Assembly: GCA_030388825.1 (NCBI GenBank)
Contig: CP128835.1
Span: 3,900,001-3,964,000 of the forward strand
From: Rossellomorea sp. AcN35-11
GTDB lineage: Bacteria; Bacillota; Bacilli; Bacillales; Bacillaceae_B
Direction: 5' to 3'
DNA: 64,000 bases
The notes beneath the pieces were generated by a model. It did not search any database, was not told where the DNA came from, and was given only the letters and a program-made list of their open reading frames with translations. Made by a program: the position numbers and the translations under genes. Shown one piece after another: positions 55,259 to 64,000 of this stretch. Within the stretch, counting starts at the first letter, position 1. Every line of letters starts with the position of its first letter.

Positions 55259-55984
55259 TTAATGAGATCCTTTTATTTCTTCCAACGGCTTTGCATTTCC
55301 ATAGACAGGTCTTTCACGATCAACCGGTGCTGCCCATCTCACTGCATTCCCAATCACCTTTTGTACTTGTTCGTTATAATAAGTAGGATACGTCTCATGT
55401 CCAGGACGGAAGTAGAATATCTTTCCGTTTCCACGCTGATACGTACATCCGCTCCTGAACACTTCCCCACCCTCGAACCAGCTCACCATCACTAGCTGGT
55501 CAGGCGCAGGAATATCGAAATGCTCTCCATACATTTCTTCCTTCTCGAGCTCGATGTATTCTCCCAATCCTGCTGTAATCGGATGACTCGGATCGATGAT
55601 CCAGATTCGTTCTTTCTCATCAGCCTCCCGCCATTTCAAATCACAGGAAGTACCCATCAATGATTTGAAGATTTTTGAGAAGTGACCCGAATGAAGAACG
55701 ATTAACCCCATGCCATCCAGTACACGCTGCTTCACTCGTTCAACCACTTCATCAGACACTTCTTCGTGGGCGATATGTCCCCACCATACCAATACATCTG
55801 TTCCATTCAAGACATCTTCGGTCAACCCATGCTCTCTTTCGTCTAACGTGGCCGTTTTCACATTGAATGCTGCTTCACCCAGGAACGAGGCAATGGCACC
55901 ATGGATTCCTTCCGGGTATACTTCTCTCACTTTCGGATTCTTCTGTTCATGACGATTTTCATTCCATACAGTAACGTTTAACAT
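55259..55984 (-). CDS. ThuA-domain protein
   Basis: A class-I glutamine-amidotransferase-like protein of 241 aa. ThuA of Sinorhizobium belongs to trehalose and related disaccharide use, and the family occurs with Gfo/Idh dehydrogenases, as here. Segments [40 protein letters not shown] and [13 protein letters not shown] are typical. The ATG at 55984 has GGGAGG; the frame upstream to 56026 overlaps the regulator gene and is unlikely. Reaction unknown. Confidence 0.9.
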   Translation of the reverse strand: MLNVTVWNENRHEQKNPKVREVYPEGIHGAIASFLGEAAFNVKTATLDEREHGLTEDVLNGTDVLVWWGHIAHEEVSDEVVERVKQRVLDGMGLIVLHSGHFSKIFKSLMGTSCDLKWREADEKERIWIIDPSHPITAGLGEYIELEKEEMYGEHFDIPAPDQLVMVSWFEGGEVFRSGCTYQRGNGKIFYFRPGHETYPTYYNEQVQKVIGNAVRWAAPVDRERPVYGNAKPLEEIKGSH

Positions 55985-56000
55985 GGTAGAACCTCCCATT

Positions 56001-57569
56001 TTATGTGTTTGCCTGCCGGTATTCATTAGGTGTCATACCGACATTCTTCTTAAATACTTTACTGAAATATTTTTCATTTCCATACCCTACACCATAGGCA
56101 ACTTCGTAAATTTTCAAGTATGGATTTTCAAGGAGCTTCCTTGCCTTATCCATCCGGATACTCGTGACATAATCCGTGATAGTCGCCCCATAATCCTGCT
56201 TGAACTTACGTGAAATGTATTCCCTGCTTAAATAGAATCTGTCGGCAATCTCTTGAAGATGAATATCATGCTGATAATGCTGCTGCAAATATTCTTCGAT
56301 CTGCTGCATATTGTTCTTTTCCCGCAGATACTTTGCCTGGGAAAGGGTTTGAATTAATTCATCGAACTCTTTCCCTTTTTCTTCTTTAAATTTCCTCAGG
56401 GAGAATGTTCCGTCTTCATTCCAATAATCCACGCCTCGATAGAAGGGCTCACTTCGTCTTATTTCGTATTCTTTCAGCCAATTATTCCGTAACTGTTCAA
56501 ATTGATCTTCCCATACCTGAAGCTGCTCAAGAGATACAATATGCTTCCTCTCTAATTGGATAAAAATCTTTTCCAACTGGGATTTCACCTGATCCACGCT
56601 TCCTGAACGGATCGCCCATTTTAAGTCATTGGAATGATCTAATAAATGAAGAAGGGAGCCCGGCTTCACCTCTTCATGGGTCACAATCTTCCTTTGCTCC
56701 AACAAGGGGTGCTTCAAATATACTTCCAAGGCAGATTGGTATGCTTCGTTCACCTTCTTTGACTTGCTTCCTAGGGCCATCACCGTAAAGACCTTACTAT
56801 ACTGATAGATGATGGTGTAAATCTCCTCTAATAAATACAACACATGCTTATCGTTCCAAAAGAGAATCACTAGCTCTTCATCTTTGTGACTATTCCGGAA
56901 GCACACCCCATCATTTTGTTTTCCTAACAGCTCGTTGCAAATATTGATAAGAGTAAAAAATGCCAGGTCCCTGTCCCCTTTAAAAGATTTCATCACAATC
57001 GGTTTGATAGGAATAAGGGCAATCCTCTTTTGCGACTTAGCAATATCGATTCCAAATTCATTTTCGACCTTTTTGACCATCTCTCTGGTCAAGCTCTCTT
57101 CCGTGCACAAACTTGAGAATATCCGATTCCAGTAGAGGGGCTTCGCCTCATTCATCACCCGGTGTTCTTCAGCCTGGGACTTTCTTGATTGGGCCTGCTC
57201 ATTCCATTCTTTCACAGCTTTATCAAGTGTTTCATTCAACACATCCGGTTCAATGGGCTTCAGGATATAATCAAAGCTTTTATAGAAGATGGCATTTCTC
57301 ATATATTCGAAGTCATCATACCCGCTCACTACAATGGTTTTGCTTTTTAGATTCGAGGCATGGAGCCACTTCAAAAGGGTAATGCCATCACGTTTCGGCA
57401 TCCTCATATCAGTGAAGATGATCTCCGGCCGGTGCTTAGTGATCAATTCGATGGCTTCTTCCCCATCTTCCGCCTCCAAAATGGTATCAATCCCATGCTT
57501 ATCCCACTCCGCTAATAAAAGTAATCCTTCACGTACATGCTTTTCGTCGTCAATGATGATCGCTTTCAT
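56001..57569 (-). CDS. YesN-family response regulator with AraC domain
   Basis: A transcription factor of 522 aa. The receiver domain (1-120) has phospho-acceptor D54 in [12 protein letters not shown] middle ~280-residue linker is followed by an AraC-type double helix-turn-helix (about 420-520: [19 protein letters not shown] and [21 protein letters not shown]). It overlaps the kinase gene by 20 bases, typical of YesM/YesN pairs that activate the adjacent sugar ABC importer. GGAAGGTG precedes the ATG. Target promoters are probably upstream of the permease genes. Confidence 0.93.
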   Translation of the reverse strand: MKAIIIDDEKHVREGLLLLAEWDKHGIDTILEAEDGEEAIELITKHRPEIIFTDMRMPKRDGITLLKWLHASNLKSKTIVVSGYDDFEYMRNAIFYKSFDYILKPIEPDVLNETLDKAVKEWNEQAQSRKSQAEEHRVMNEAKPLYWNRIFSSLCTEESLTREMVKKVENEFGIDIAKSQKRIALIPIKPIVMKSFKGDRDLAFFTLINICNELLGKQNDGVCFRNSHKDEELVILFWNDKHVLYLLEEIYTIIYQYSKVFTVMALGSKSKKVNEAYQSALEVYLKHPLLEQRKIVTHEEVKPGSLLHLLDHSNDLKWAIRSGSVDQVKSQLEKIFIQLERKHIVSLEQLQVWEDQFEQLRNNWLKEYEIRRSEPFYRGVDYWNEDGTFSLRKFKEEKGKEFDELIQTLSQAKYLREKNNMQQIEEYLQQHYQHDIHLQEIADRFYLSREYISRKFKQDYGATITDYVTSIRMDKARKLLENPYLKIYEVAYGVGYGNEKYFSKVFKKNVGMTPNEYRQANT

Positions 57570-59361
57570 TTGCTACACCTTCCATTCGTATTGGCAGCCT
57601 CATGGTGACCACAAAGCCTCCATGTGCATGATTTTCAAGCTGTAAAGTAGCCAGATGGTCATAGTAAAGATTTAAGCGTACATACACATTCTTCAATCCG
57701 ATGTTTGTTTCATCTCCAGTTTTATTCCATGCATCTGCTTTAAAATGGTCCTCGATTTCCTGAAGTCTGCTTTCCGATACCCCTGCTCCATTATCACGGA
57801 CAACGATTTCCAGATATCCTTCATCGAGATGGCAGGACAGCCATAATCGTCCAACTTCCTCCCGGATATCGAATCCATGTTTAAAATAGTTTTCTATGAG
57901 GGGCTGGAGGATCATTTTCGGCACAACAGTCTCCATGACACATTCCTCAACCTCTATACTGTACTCCAGATGATCACCGAACCGTTCTTTTTGTAAAAGA
58001 AGGTATGCCTTTGTATAGTTGATTTCCTTGCTTAACGGAACAACATCCTCCTCCATGTTCATCCCGTACCTCATGATTTTCGAGAGGTGGGTGATAAGGG
58101 AGTAAATTTGCGGAACCTTGTTCTTTAAAGCAATCGTTCCGATGGATTGCAGGGCATTATACAAAAAATGCGGATTGATCTGGGACTGTAGGACCTTTAG
58201 CTGATTCGTTTTGTTCTCCAGTTCCAACTTGTACTCGCGGTTGATCAAGTGGTTGATCCTCTCGATCATTTGTTGAAAACGGTAGCCGAGGATACCGATT
58301 TCATCTGGACCAAACGATTTCACCTTAACCTTCATATTTCCTTCTTCAACCTGTTGGATATGTTGGAGCAATACCCGTATAGGCGATGTAATTTTAAAGG
58401 AAACAAAGAGAGTTGCCATAACTACCAGGGATAACCCAAGTACTCCAAAAAGAATATTTATTTTTGCTACACTAAATGCGCTTTCATAAAGATTTACGAA
58501 TGGGACCCTTTTTACAAGAAGCCAGCCGCCAGCTGAAGGAGGAAGCTGATCATACATCATTACCCCATTGAAGGACCCCTCTTTCCACTCGAGGGTCCCG
58601 GAGATGTCCTTTGAATCAAGAATTCGTTTAATCCACTTCTGATTACTGCCATCATCCGAAACATCACGATCCGAGCTATAGATCATTTCCCCTTCGGAAG
58701 AGAGAAGATAAAATTCCTCCGTCTTTTGGTTATAAAGGTTCCGACTCAGGTCAATGATCTTATCAGGTGCGATTTCCAATGAAATATATGCAAGCACGTC
58801 ATCACCGGGAACGTTTCGGAAGGCCCTGTGAATCGTGACAATATCTTTCGACCGGTTGATATTCTTTTCTTCCTGACTGTGGGTCGGTTCAATGTACATG
58901 TTATATGGGCTGCGCTCTGCATTCCTGAATGATGCCCATTGTGAATCCCTTACCTTATTGGAAAATACAACGGTAGATCGTTTGGTTGCCGAGATAACAC
59001 GGTCTCCATCTGAGAAGGATATACGCACCCCGTTAATGGTATCCCCAGTGTAGAGAATCGTTTGCACAACATTTTTGACAATGCCGATGGTAAGGTAATT
59101 ATTCTCCTTGCCCGGTGACCTCATATAGTTGAGAAAATCAGGATTATTATAGAGTGAAAGCGTCAATCCGTTGAGTTCATCAATATAACTCTCGAGGTTC
59201 ACCTTACCCTGATAAAGAAGATTACTGCTCTCAGCAATCACCTGCTCCTCAATCGTCCCCTTCGTATACAAATATGTAATAATAATCGAACTGCCAAACG
59301 GCACAATCGTAGTCACCATCAACAACACAATCAGCTTATTTCGTATGCTGGTCTTTAACAT
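57550..59361 (-). CDS. YesM-family sensor histidine kinase
   Basis: A membrane kinase of 603 aa: one helix near residues 10-32, an extracellular Cache-like sensor (about 35-285), a second helix (about 292-314), a HAMP domain (SPIRVLLQHIQQVEEGN), then the His_kinase domain with QSQINPHFLYNALQSIG carrying the phospho-acceptor His, and an HATPase domain (NYFKHGFDIR, DNGAGVSE). Signals are extracellular sugars or their binding protein. The ATG at 59361 has GGGAGG; a terminator separates it from the binding-protein gene upstream. Confidence 0.93.
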   Translation of the reverse strand: MLKTSIRNKLIVLLMVTTIVPFGSSIIITYLYTKGTIEEQVIAESSNLLYQGKVNLESYIDELNGLTLSLYNNPDFLNYMRSPGKENNYLTIGIVKNVVQTILYTGDTINGVRISFSDGDRVISATKRSTVVFSNKVRDSQWASFRNAERSPYNMYIEPTHSQEEKNINRSKDIVTIHRAFRNVPGDDVLAYISLEIAPDKIIDLSRNLYNQKTEEFYLLSSEGEMIYSSDRDVSDDGSNQKWIKRILDSKDISGTLEWKEGSFNGVMMYDQLPPSAGGWLLVKRVPFVNLYESAFSVAKINILFGVLGLSLVVMATLFVSFKITSPIRVLLQHIQQVEEGNMKVKVKSFGPDEIGILGYRFQQMIERINHLINREYKLELENKTNQLKVLQSQINPHFLYNALQSIGTIALKNKVPQIYSLITHLSKIMRYGMNMEEDVVPLSKEINYTKAYLLLQKERFGDHLEYSIEVEECVMETVVPKMILQPLIENYFKHGFDIREEVGRLWLSCHLDEGYLEIVVRDNGAGVSESRLQEIEDHFKADAWNKTGDETNIGLKNVYVRLNLYYDHLATLQLENHAHGGFVVTMRLPIRMEGVANESDHH

Positions 59362-59460
59362 GAGGACGGACCTCCCAAGTCTCACTTATACACTAGTATA
59401 AAGTGTTCTTCCCTGCTCTTGGAAGTGTTTTTTCAAACTATTCCTACTAAACTTATAAAA

Positions 59461-59493
59461 TAGAAAGCATGCCTTAAAGAGACATGCTTTCTA
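59461..59493 (-). terminator. Terminator between binding-protein and kinase genes
   Basis: Eleven-pair stem (59461-59471 with 59483-59493) just after the solute-binding-protein stop, flanked by A/T runs. It would leave the binding protein in excess over the downstream genes. Confidence 0.8.
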
Positions 59494-59502
59494 TTAGTCT
59501 GT

Positions 59503-60780
59503 TTATTTCAAGTTATCCCATGATTGCTGGAATTTCTCAAGTACTGTATCATAATCGATTTTGCCTGCAGCATATTCCTGGATCGTTGCAGCGAATTCTT
59601 TGTTCGCTCCATCAGGCCACTTGAACCAAGTCCAAGGAATTGTCTTATCTTCTTTCGAGTATTCAAGGATGGACTGACCTAAGTCCCCTAGACCATTCGG
59701 CTCGATATTATCGAAAGCCGGGATGAACGCAAACTCTTCTGTGATATAGCGCTTACCTGTTTCAGAAGATACCATCCACTCCAAGAATGTTTTCGCTTCT
59801 TCAAGGTGCTCGGAGTTCTTATTCAATACCCAGTTATTAGGTACTCCTACTGGAAGACTGTCAGCACTGTCATCATTGCTGATCGGAATCGGCAGGAATC
59901 CCATGTTGATATCAGGATTGATCTCGGTGATCATGTTCTCTGTCCAGTTTCCTTGTTGCAGCATGGCCGTTTCACCAGAAGCAAATAGCGTTACTTGTGT
60001 GTTGTAATCCGTCGTCAACGGATTATCATTTGCAAACTTAAGCTCAGCATCCAGTACTTCTTTGAACTGCTTGAACTTTTCATTTCCTGTAATCTTCTCA
60101 GTACCATCATATAGTCCTGCGATGAACGCATCCGGATCTTCCTGTTGAGCAAATGGGATGTTAAGTAAATGTTGACCAATGACCCACCACTCACCGTAAC
60201 CGGCAGAGAAAGGAGTGATTTTCTTTGCTTCAAGCTTCTTCGCTGCATCTTTCAACTCATCAATCGTTGCAGGAGGCTCAGTGATACCTGCTTCTTCGAA
60301 TAAGTCCTTGTTGTAGACAAAGCCATACCCTTCTAAGTTAACAGGCATTCCATAAAGCTTACCGTCTTCATCAGTCATCGGAACTTTACCGATTGGAAGG
60401 ACATGCTCAACCCATGGCTCTCCGGAAAGGTCAGCAAGCTTCTCTTTCCAAAGCTCAAGTTCTTTAAAACCGCCGTTATTGAAAATATCCGGCTCTTCAC
60501 CAGAAGCAAACTTCGCCTTAAGGGCAGCACCATAATCGGCACCTCCACCAACTGTTTCAAGCTTGATCTTAATGTTCGGATGCTCTGCTTCAAATTCCTT
60601 GATCATTTCTTGAAGCTGATCCGCAATTTCAACCTTGAACTGGAAGAAATTAAGGGTCACAACATCATCACCAGAACCCGAATCCCCGCCTGAACTGTTT
60701 GATTTGTCTTTAGAAGAACAACCTGCAATAATTCCAAATACTAAAACCAAAGACATACAAAGTAATAAAATACGTTTCAT
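59503..60780 (-). CDS. Sugar ABC transporter substrate-binding lipoprotein
   Basis: A family-1 extracellular solute-binding protein of 425 aa, anchored as a lipoprotein: signal residues 1-20 end in the lipobox IIAGC, with acylated Cys21. A serine/glycine linker follows, then VTLNFFQFKVEIADQLQEMI and a typical MalE-like fold, ending GKIDYDTVLEKFQQSWDNL. It delivers an oligosaccharide or glycoside to the two permeases upstream. GGGAGG precedes the ATG. Confidence 0.93.
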   Translation of the reverse strand: MKRILLLCMSLVLVFGIIAGCSSKDKSNSSGGDSGSGDDVVTLNFFQFKVEIADQLQEMIKEFEAEHPNIKIKLETVGGGADYGAALKAKFASGEEPDIFNNGGFKELELWKEKLADLSGEPWVEHVLPIGKVPMTDEDGKLYGMPVNLEGYGFVYNKDLFEEAGITEPPATIDELKDAAKKLEAKKITPFSAGYGEWWVIGQHLLNIPFAQQEDPDAFIAGLYDGTEKITGNEKFKQFKEVLDAELKFANDNPLTTDYNTQVTLFASGETAMLQQGNWTENMITEINPDINMGFLPIPISNDDSADSLPVGVPNNWVLNKNSEHLEEAKTFLEWMVSSETGKRYITEEFAFIPAFDNIEPNGLGDLGQSILEYSKEDKTIPWTWFKWPDGANKEFAATIQEYAAGKIDYDTVLEKFQQSWDNLK

Positions 60781-60863
60781 AAATGGTTTGACCTCCCTGA
60801 TATTAAATTATTTTATATAAATTCCTGTATCAATGATAGACCATCTCGACAGAAACTTTATAT

Positions 60864-61693
60864 CTACTTGATTGAACCTGACGCAATTCCTTTAATAATG
60901 TGTTTTTGTAAAAATAAGAAGAAGATGATGATCGGTGTAATTCCAAGCACCAGGGCTGCCAGCCCCATATCCCACTGCTTCGTATATTGTGCGAAGAATG
61001 AACTTGCTGCAAGTGGAATGGTGCGAAGCTCCGCATCCTGTAATACAAGAAGCGGCAGCAGGTAATCATTCCAAATCCACAGTGTGTTCAAAATGATCAC
61101 GGTAACTGTGATCGGCTTCAGTAATGGGAAGACGATCCTCCAAAACACACCAAACTGACTGCAACCATCGATCATGGCTGACTCCTCGATTTCAATCGGT
61201 ACAGTTTTCACAAACCCGTGATACAAAAACAGGGAAAGAGGAACACCGAATCCGAAATACATGATGATCAATCCAGGAATGCTATTAGTAAGCCCCAACG
61301 TTCCCCCAACCTTCATAAGGGGAATCATCACAGTGGAACGGGATGACCATGGCGGATACAAAGATGATGAATAAAATCTTGCTGAACCTGCCAGGCGTAC
61401 GAACCATTTTCCATGGCTGCCATGGAACTGATGATCACCAATCCGATATTACTGAAAACCGTGATGACCAGGGAGTTCCAGAATGCCCGGGGAAAGTTGA
61501 TGACTTCCCATACCTTCGCATAGTTAGAAAATACAAATTCCTTCGGCCACGCCGCTGCATCAATCAGGATCGCAGCGAACGGTTTTACAGAGTTGATCAA
61601 CACGAAGTAAAAAGGGATGAGGAAAATGAGCCCGATCACAATCCCGATGATTTCTAAAACAAATGTTCTTTTCGTATAGCGATTGCCCATCAT
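60864..61693 (-). CDS. Carbohydrate ABC permease (MalG type), two apparent frameshifts
   Basis: Inner-membrane permease of about 276 aa with six helices and the EAA loop EIEESAMIDGCSQFGVFWRI. Near 61411-61416 the frame breaks; dropping one base continues SSMAAW to KMVRTPGRFSKILFIIFVSAM. Near 61329-61334 two bases appear lost, after which TVMIPLMKVGGTLGLTNSIP continues. After repair the length is typical and a multiple of three. ATG overlaps the TGA of the upstream permease (ATGA), with GGAGG seven bases before. MalF- and MalG-type partners form the channel. Confidence 0.82.
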
Positions 61694-62636
61694 GCCTCAA
61701 CCTCCTTCTTCTTCGTCACCATCACCTGAATCGTGGTAAACACGGCCACTACCACAAAGAATAAAATCGATTTCGCTGTTCCCAGGCCATAACGATTATT
61801 CTGGAATGCTTCTTGATAAATATTGATCGCAACAGATTGGGTAGAATTGAAAGGTCCTCCCCCCTGTCAACGAAATGTTCAAGTCGAATATTTTAAAGGC
61901 CATGGAGATCGTCAGGAAGAAACAAATCGTGAATGCCGGTAAGATCAATGGAATGATGATTTTGGTCAAGAGCGTCCAGCTGGATGCCCCATCCATTTTC
62001 GCGGCTTCCAGAAGTGAATTATCGACTCCTTGCAGCGCTGCCACATAGATGACCATCATGTATCCGCTGATTTGCCACGCAAATACGATGACAATTCCCC
62101 AGAACGCCGTCGTCTCATCACCCAGCCACGGCATTTTAAAGAATCCAATGTCCGTCATGTTCCCGAGTGAGGCAAATCCCTTAACGAAGATGAACTGCCA
62201 GATGAATCCAAGCAGCAATCCACCGATTACGTTTGGAATAAAAAACACCGTCCGCAAAATATTACGGGTCTTTAACGCTTGCATTCAACAGCAATGCAAA
62301 CGCGAAACCGATTAAATTACTAATGAGCACTGCCGCAAACATAAATTTGGTCGTGAACATAAATGAATTAAAGAACGTCTTATCGTCTGTAAAGATCTTC
62401 TTATAATTCTCAAATCCGACCCACTCAACAACCGAGCTTACACCATTCCAAGAGGTAAATGAATAATATACCCCCATCAAAAACGGAAGAATCTGAATCA
62501 CTAAGAAAAAGATGAGTGCTGGTCCTACGAAGGCAGCAACATATGTCAGCAAGCCTTTATACTTAAATTTCTTCTTCGTCACTGCCTTCAGTTGCGCATC
62601 AGGGCTTACTGGTCCTGTCTGAATCTTGGTCTCCAC
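61690..62636 (-). CDS. Carbohydrate ABC permease (MalF type), two apparent frameshifts
   Basis: Inner-membrane permease of 314 aa when reconstructed, the first gene of the operon. The N-terminal region carries LTYVAAFVGPALIFFLVIQI, and the EAA loop is NSLLEAAKMDGASSWTLLTKI. One break near 62274-62278 joins LLLNAS to LKTRNILRTVFF; another at a C6 run (61859-61864) joins NISLTGGGP to FNSTQSVAINIYQEAFQ. The GTG at 62636 has AAAGGTGG upstream. It has no ATPase partner in the operon; as in B. subtilis, a shared MsmX-type ATPase is likely. Confidence 0.82.
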
Positions 62637-62658
62637 CCGAATCACCACCTTTATAGTA

Positions 62659-62696
62659 TGTAATCGCTTTCTTCTAGTATAATGGGAGCGCTTTCT
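62659..62696 (-). promoter_or_regulatory. Promoter and two cre-like boxes of the sugar operon
   Basis: On the minus strand TATACT (62676-62681) is a -10. Two boxes sharing CGCTTTCT flank it: TGTAATCGCTTTCT (62659-62672, one mismatch to cre) and TGGGAGCGCTTTCT (62683-62696, two mismatches). CcpA repression is likely. Confidence 0.5.
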
Positions 62697-62850
62697 TAAA
62701 AAGGGGCACTCAATTGACAAAGAAGGTGCACAATTTTGACTACATACGTTTTGTCAGTGTGGGCGGCGGGTATTTGATAAGGTTGGATCGGGTTTTATTG
62801 TTAATGAAGAAGCATAGAGCAGGGTGAAAGGTGGGTTTTGAAAATCTAAT

Positions 62851-62909
62851 GGGATTTTGATAATAAATTGGGATTTTTGATAATAAATTGGGATTTTTGA
62901 TAATAAAAC
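62851..62909. repeat. Three tandem ~20-bp AT-rich repeats
   Basis: GGGATTTTGATAATAAATT, then GGGATTTTTGATAATAAATT, then GGGATTTTTGATAATAAAAC. They sit between the sugar operon promoter and the tRNA terminator. The open frames here just read the repeat. Confidence 0.8.
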
Positions 62910-62995
62910 GGAGAAATTGAAAACAAATGGTCCAGTTTTGAAAATAAACAGATCCAGGACAAAAAAGAGGGGTTCCTTTTTCATAAATAAACAAC

Positions 62996-63024
62996 AAAAA
63001 AGGCTCTCTCGTCATGAGAAAGCC
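62996..63024 (-). terminator. Terminator of the tRNA cluster
   Basis: Nine-pair stem (63002-63010 with 63016-63024, one G-T pair) followed on the minus strand by TTTTTT, 15 bases past the last tRNA. Confidence 0.85.
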
Positions 63025-63038
63025 TGTAGTATGTAATT

Positions 63039-63112
63039 TGGAGCGGGTGAAGGGAATCGAACCCTCATCATCAGCTTGGAAGGCTGAGGTTTTACCACTA
63101 AACTACACCCGC
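63039..63112 (-). tRNA. tRNA-Gly (TCC)
   Basis: Cloverleaf folds with a seven-pair acceptor stem GCGGGTG/CACCCGC; the loop CTTCCAA gives anticodon TCC. CCA is encoded. It is the last gene of the cluster. Confidence 0.95.
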
Positions 63113-63116
63113 GATG

Positions 63117-63200
63117 TGGTACCGGTGGCCGGGGTCGAACCGGCACTCCAGAGGAACACGATTTTGAGTCGTGCGCGTCTGCCAATTCCGCCACACCGGC
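63117..63200 (-). tRNA. tRNA-Leu (CAA)
   Basis: Loop CTCAAAA gives anticodon CAA. It has the long variable arm expected for leucine, and CCA is encoded. Confidence 0.95.
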
Positions 63201-63208
63201 ATTACATT

Positions 63209-63282
63209 TGGAGGCGGCAACCGGATTTGAACCGGTGATCAGGGTTTTGCAGACCCATGCCTTACCACTTGGCTATGCCGCC
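63209..63282 (-). tRNA. tRNA-Cys (GCA)
   Basis: Loop CTGCAAA gives anticodon GCA. Acceptor GGCGGCA/TGCCGCC; CCA encoded. Confidence 0.95.
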
Positions 63283-63288
63283 TTATAT

Positions 63289-63363
63289 TGGAGCGGAAGA
63301 CGGGATTCGAACCCGCGACCCCCACCTTGGCAAGGTGGTGTTCTACCACTGAACTACTTCCGC
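63289..63363 (-). tRNA. tRNA-Gly (GCC)
   Basis: Loop TTGCCAA gives anticodon GCC. Acceptor GCGGAAG/CTTCCGC; CCA encoded. The second glycine tRNA in the cluster. Confidence 0.95.
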
Positions 63364-63367
63364 ACTA

Positions 63368-63439
63368 CTGGGCTAGCTGGATTCGAACCAACGCATGTCG
63401 CAGTCAAAGTGCGATGCCTTACCGCTTGGCTATAGCCCA
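63368..63439 (-). tRNA. tRNA-Gln (TTG)
   Basis: Loop CTTTGAC gives anticodon TTG. Acceptor TGGGCTA/TAGCCCA. The 3' CCA is not encoded here (GTAG follows), unlike its neighbours, so it must be added by the nucleotidyltransferase. Confidence 0.93.
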
Positions 63440-63479
63440 CTGATAGTATATGTCACGGAAAGTGAATATGTGACTTTTA

Positions 63480-63556
63480 TGGGGCGACTGATGGGAATCG
63501 AACCCACGAATGCCTGAACCACAATCAGGTGCGTTAACCACTTCGCCACAATCGCC
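63480..63556 (-). tRNA. tRNA-His (GTG)
   Basis: Loop TTGTGGT gives anticodon GTG. The extra G(-1) at 63556 pairs with C73, the histidine identity element. CCA encoded. Confidence 0.95.
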
Positions 63557-63566
63557 ATAATAAAAT

Positions 63567-63640
63567 TGGCAGGGGTAGTAGGAATCGAACCCACACCAAA
63601 GGTTTTGGAGACCTTCGTTCTACCGTTAAACTATACCCCT
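63567..63640 (-). tRNA. tRNA-Trp (CCA)
   Basis: Loop CTCCAAA gives anticodon CCA. Acceptor AGGGGTA/TACCCCT, discriminator G; 3' CCA encoded. Confidence 0.95.
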
Positions 63641-63672
63641 GCGATCTTTCGCTCACGCTAGGTGAAAAATGG

Positions 63673-63756
63673 TGGTGGAGGGGGGCAGATTCGAACTGCC
63701 GAACCCGAAGGAGCGGATTTACAGTCCGCCGCGTTTAGCCACTTCGCTACCCCTCC
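63673..63756 (-). tRNA. tRNA-Tyr (GTA)
   Basis: Loop CTGTAAA gives anticodon GTA. Long variable arm as expected; CCA encoded. Confidence 0.95.
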
Positions 63757-63773
63757 ATATGAGATCACTCGGA

Positions 63774-63849
<76 letters not shown>

Positions 63850-63861
63850 ATCAAGTGAAAA

Positions 63862-63937
63862 TGGTGGCTCAGGACGGAATCGAACCGCCGACACATGGAT
63901 TTTCAGTCCATTGCTCTACCAACTGAGCTACTGAGCC
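63862..63937 (-). tRNA. tRNA-Phe (GAA)
   Basis: Loop CTGAAAA gives anticodon GAA. Acceptor GGCTCAG/CTGAGCC; CCA encoded. Confidence 0.95.
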
Positions 63938-63953
63938 ACTATGTAAGAAAAAA

Positions 63954-64000
63954 TGGCGGTCCGGACGGGACTCGAACCCGCGACCTCCTGCGTGACAGGC
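63954..64000 (-). tRNA. tRNA-Asp (GTC), partial at window edge
   Basis: The 3' half is present: anticodon loop CTGTCAC with GTC, the T arm, 3' acceptor GGACCG and encoded CCA. The 5' half lies beyond the window. Cluster order Asp-Phe-Thr-Tyr-Trp-His-Gln-Gly-Cys-Leu-Gly resembles B. subtilis trnD. Confidence 0.9.

Noticed and set aside
62740..63015. 76-91 aa minus-strand proteins
   Set aside because: They read through the tandem AT-rich repeat and the tRNA terminator; composition is that of repeat translation.

Overview
This looks like 64 kb of chromosome from a spore-forming, low-to-moderate-GC Bacillaceae (Bacillus/Rossellomorea-like; this is inference, no rRNA is present). The evidence is strong AGGAGG-type ribosome sites, sporulation genes (spoVR, prkA, yhbH), and gene order that I recall from Bacillus subtilis. 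One block, 0.5-16 kb, runs spoVR, yhdC, yhdB, yhdA, a yhcY/yhcZ-type two-component pair, pgcA, yhcX, yhcU, yhcT. A second, 43-51 kb, runs yhbH, prkA, trmL, yhbB, queG. A tRNA cluster at the right edge has a trnD-like order. No phage, IS transposase, CRISPR or defence island was recognised.

Layout. 0-16 kb: the yhc/yhd block, with an MFS exporter, an alpha-glucosidase under a cre-like operator and a BdbC/thioredoxin-like pair. 16-32 kb: redox and stress genes (WrbA, DoxX, aldo/keto reductase, a YodB/YodC pair, CydDC), a HelD-type RNA polymerase recycling ATPase, a KinB-like kinase, MscL and a LacI regulator flanked by two microproteins. 33-43 kb: purine permease, small enzymes, lactate dehydrogenase behind Rex boxes, a Gly/Pro-rich protein, a SIMPL protein, a MarR/flavoprotein pair with visible operators, proC and DUF421. 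43-52 kb: the prkA/yhbH/queG block, including two tandem paralogous acidic small proteins. 52-63 kb: one minus-strand carbohydrate locus made of an ABC importer without its own ATPase, a YesM/YesN two-component pair, ThuA, two Gfo/Idh/MocA dehydrogenases and a TIM-barrel isomerase. 63-64 kb: eleven tRNA genes, the last cut by the window edge.

The most unusual DNA is a family of ~125-bp double-armed hairpin repeats. Intact units occur as a pair at 2.1-2.3 kb and as two 375-bp tandem blocks of three units at 21.3-22.0 kb. Half-units follow each group and a decayed relic lies at 11.6 kb. The arms differ between units, yet each remains self-complementary, while the internal motifs GACAAGCATAAG and CTTATGACCTCGAG stay fixed.

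Regulatory reading: Rex boxes at ldh and cydD, a PurBox-like pair at the purine permease, inverted repeats at doxX, yodC and the MarR gene, and a YhcY/AirS-like kinase with four cysteines together suggest heavy redox and electrophile control.

About fifteen single- or double-base indels, mostly one extra base in a homopolymer, break ten conserved genes, with a sixteenth possible in a microprotein. They look more like read or assembly errors than gene decay, so the affected genes are annotated over their full reconstructed span.
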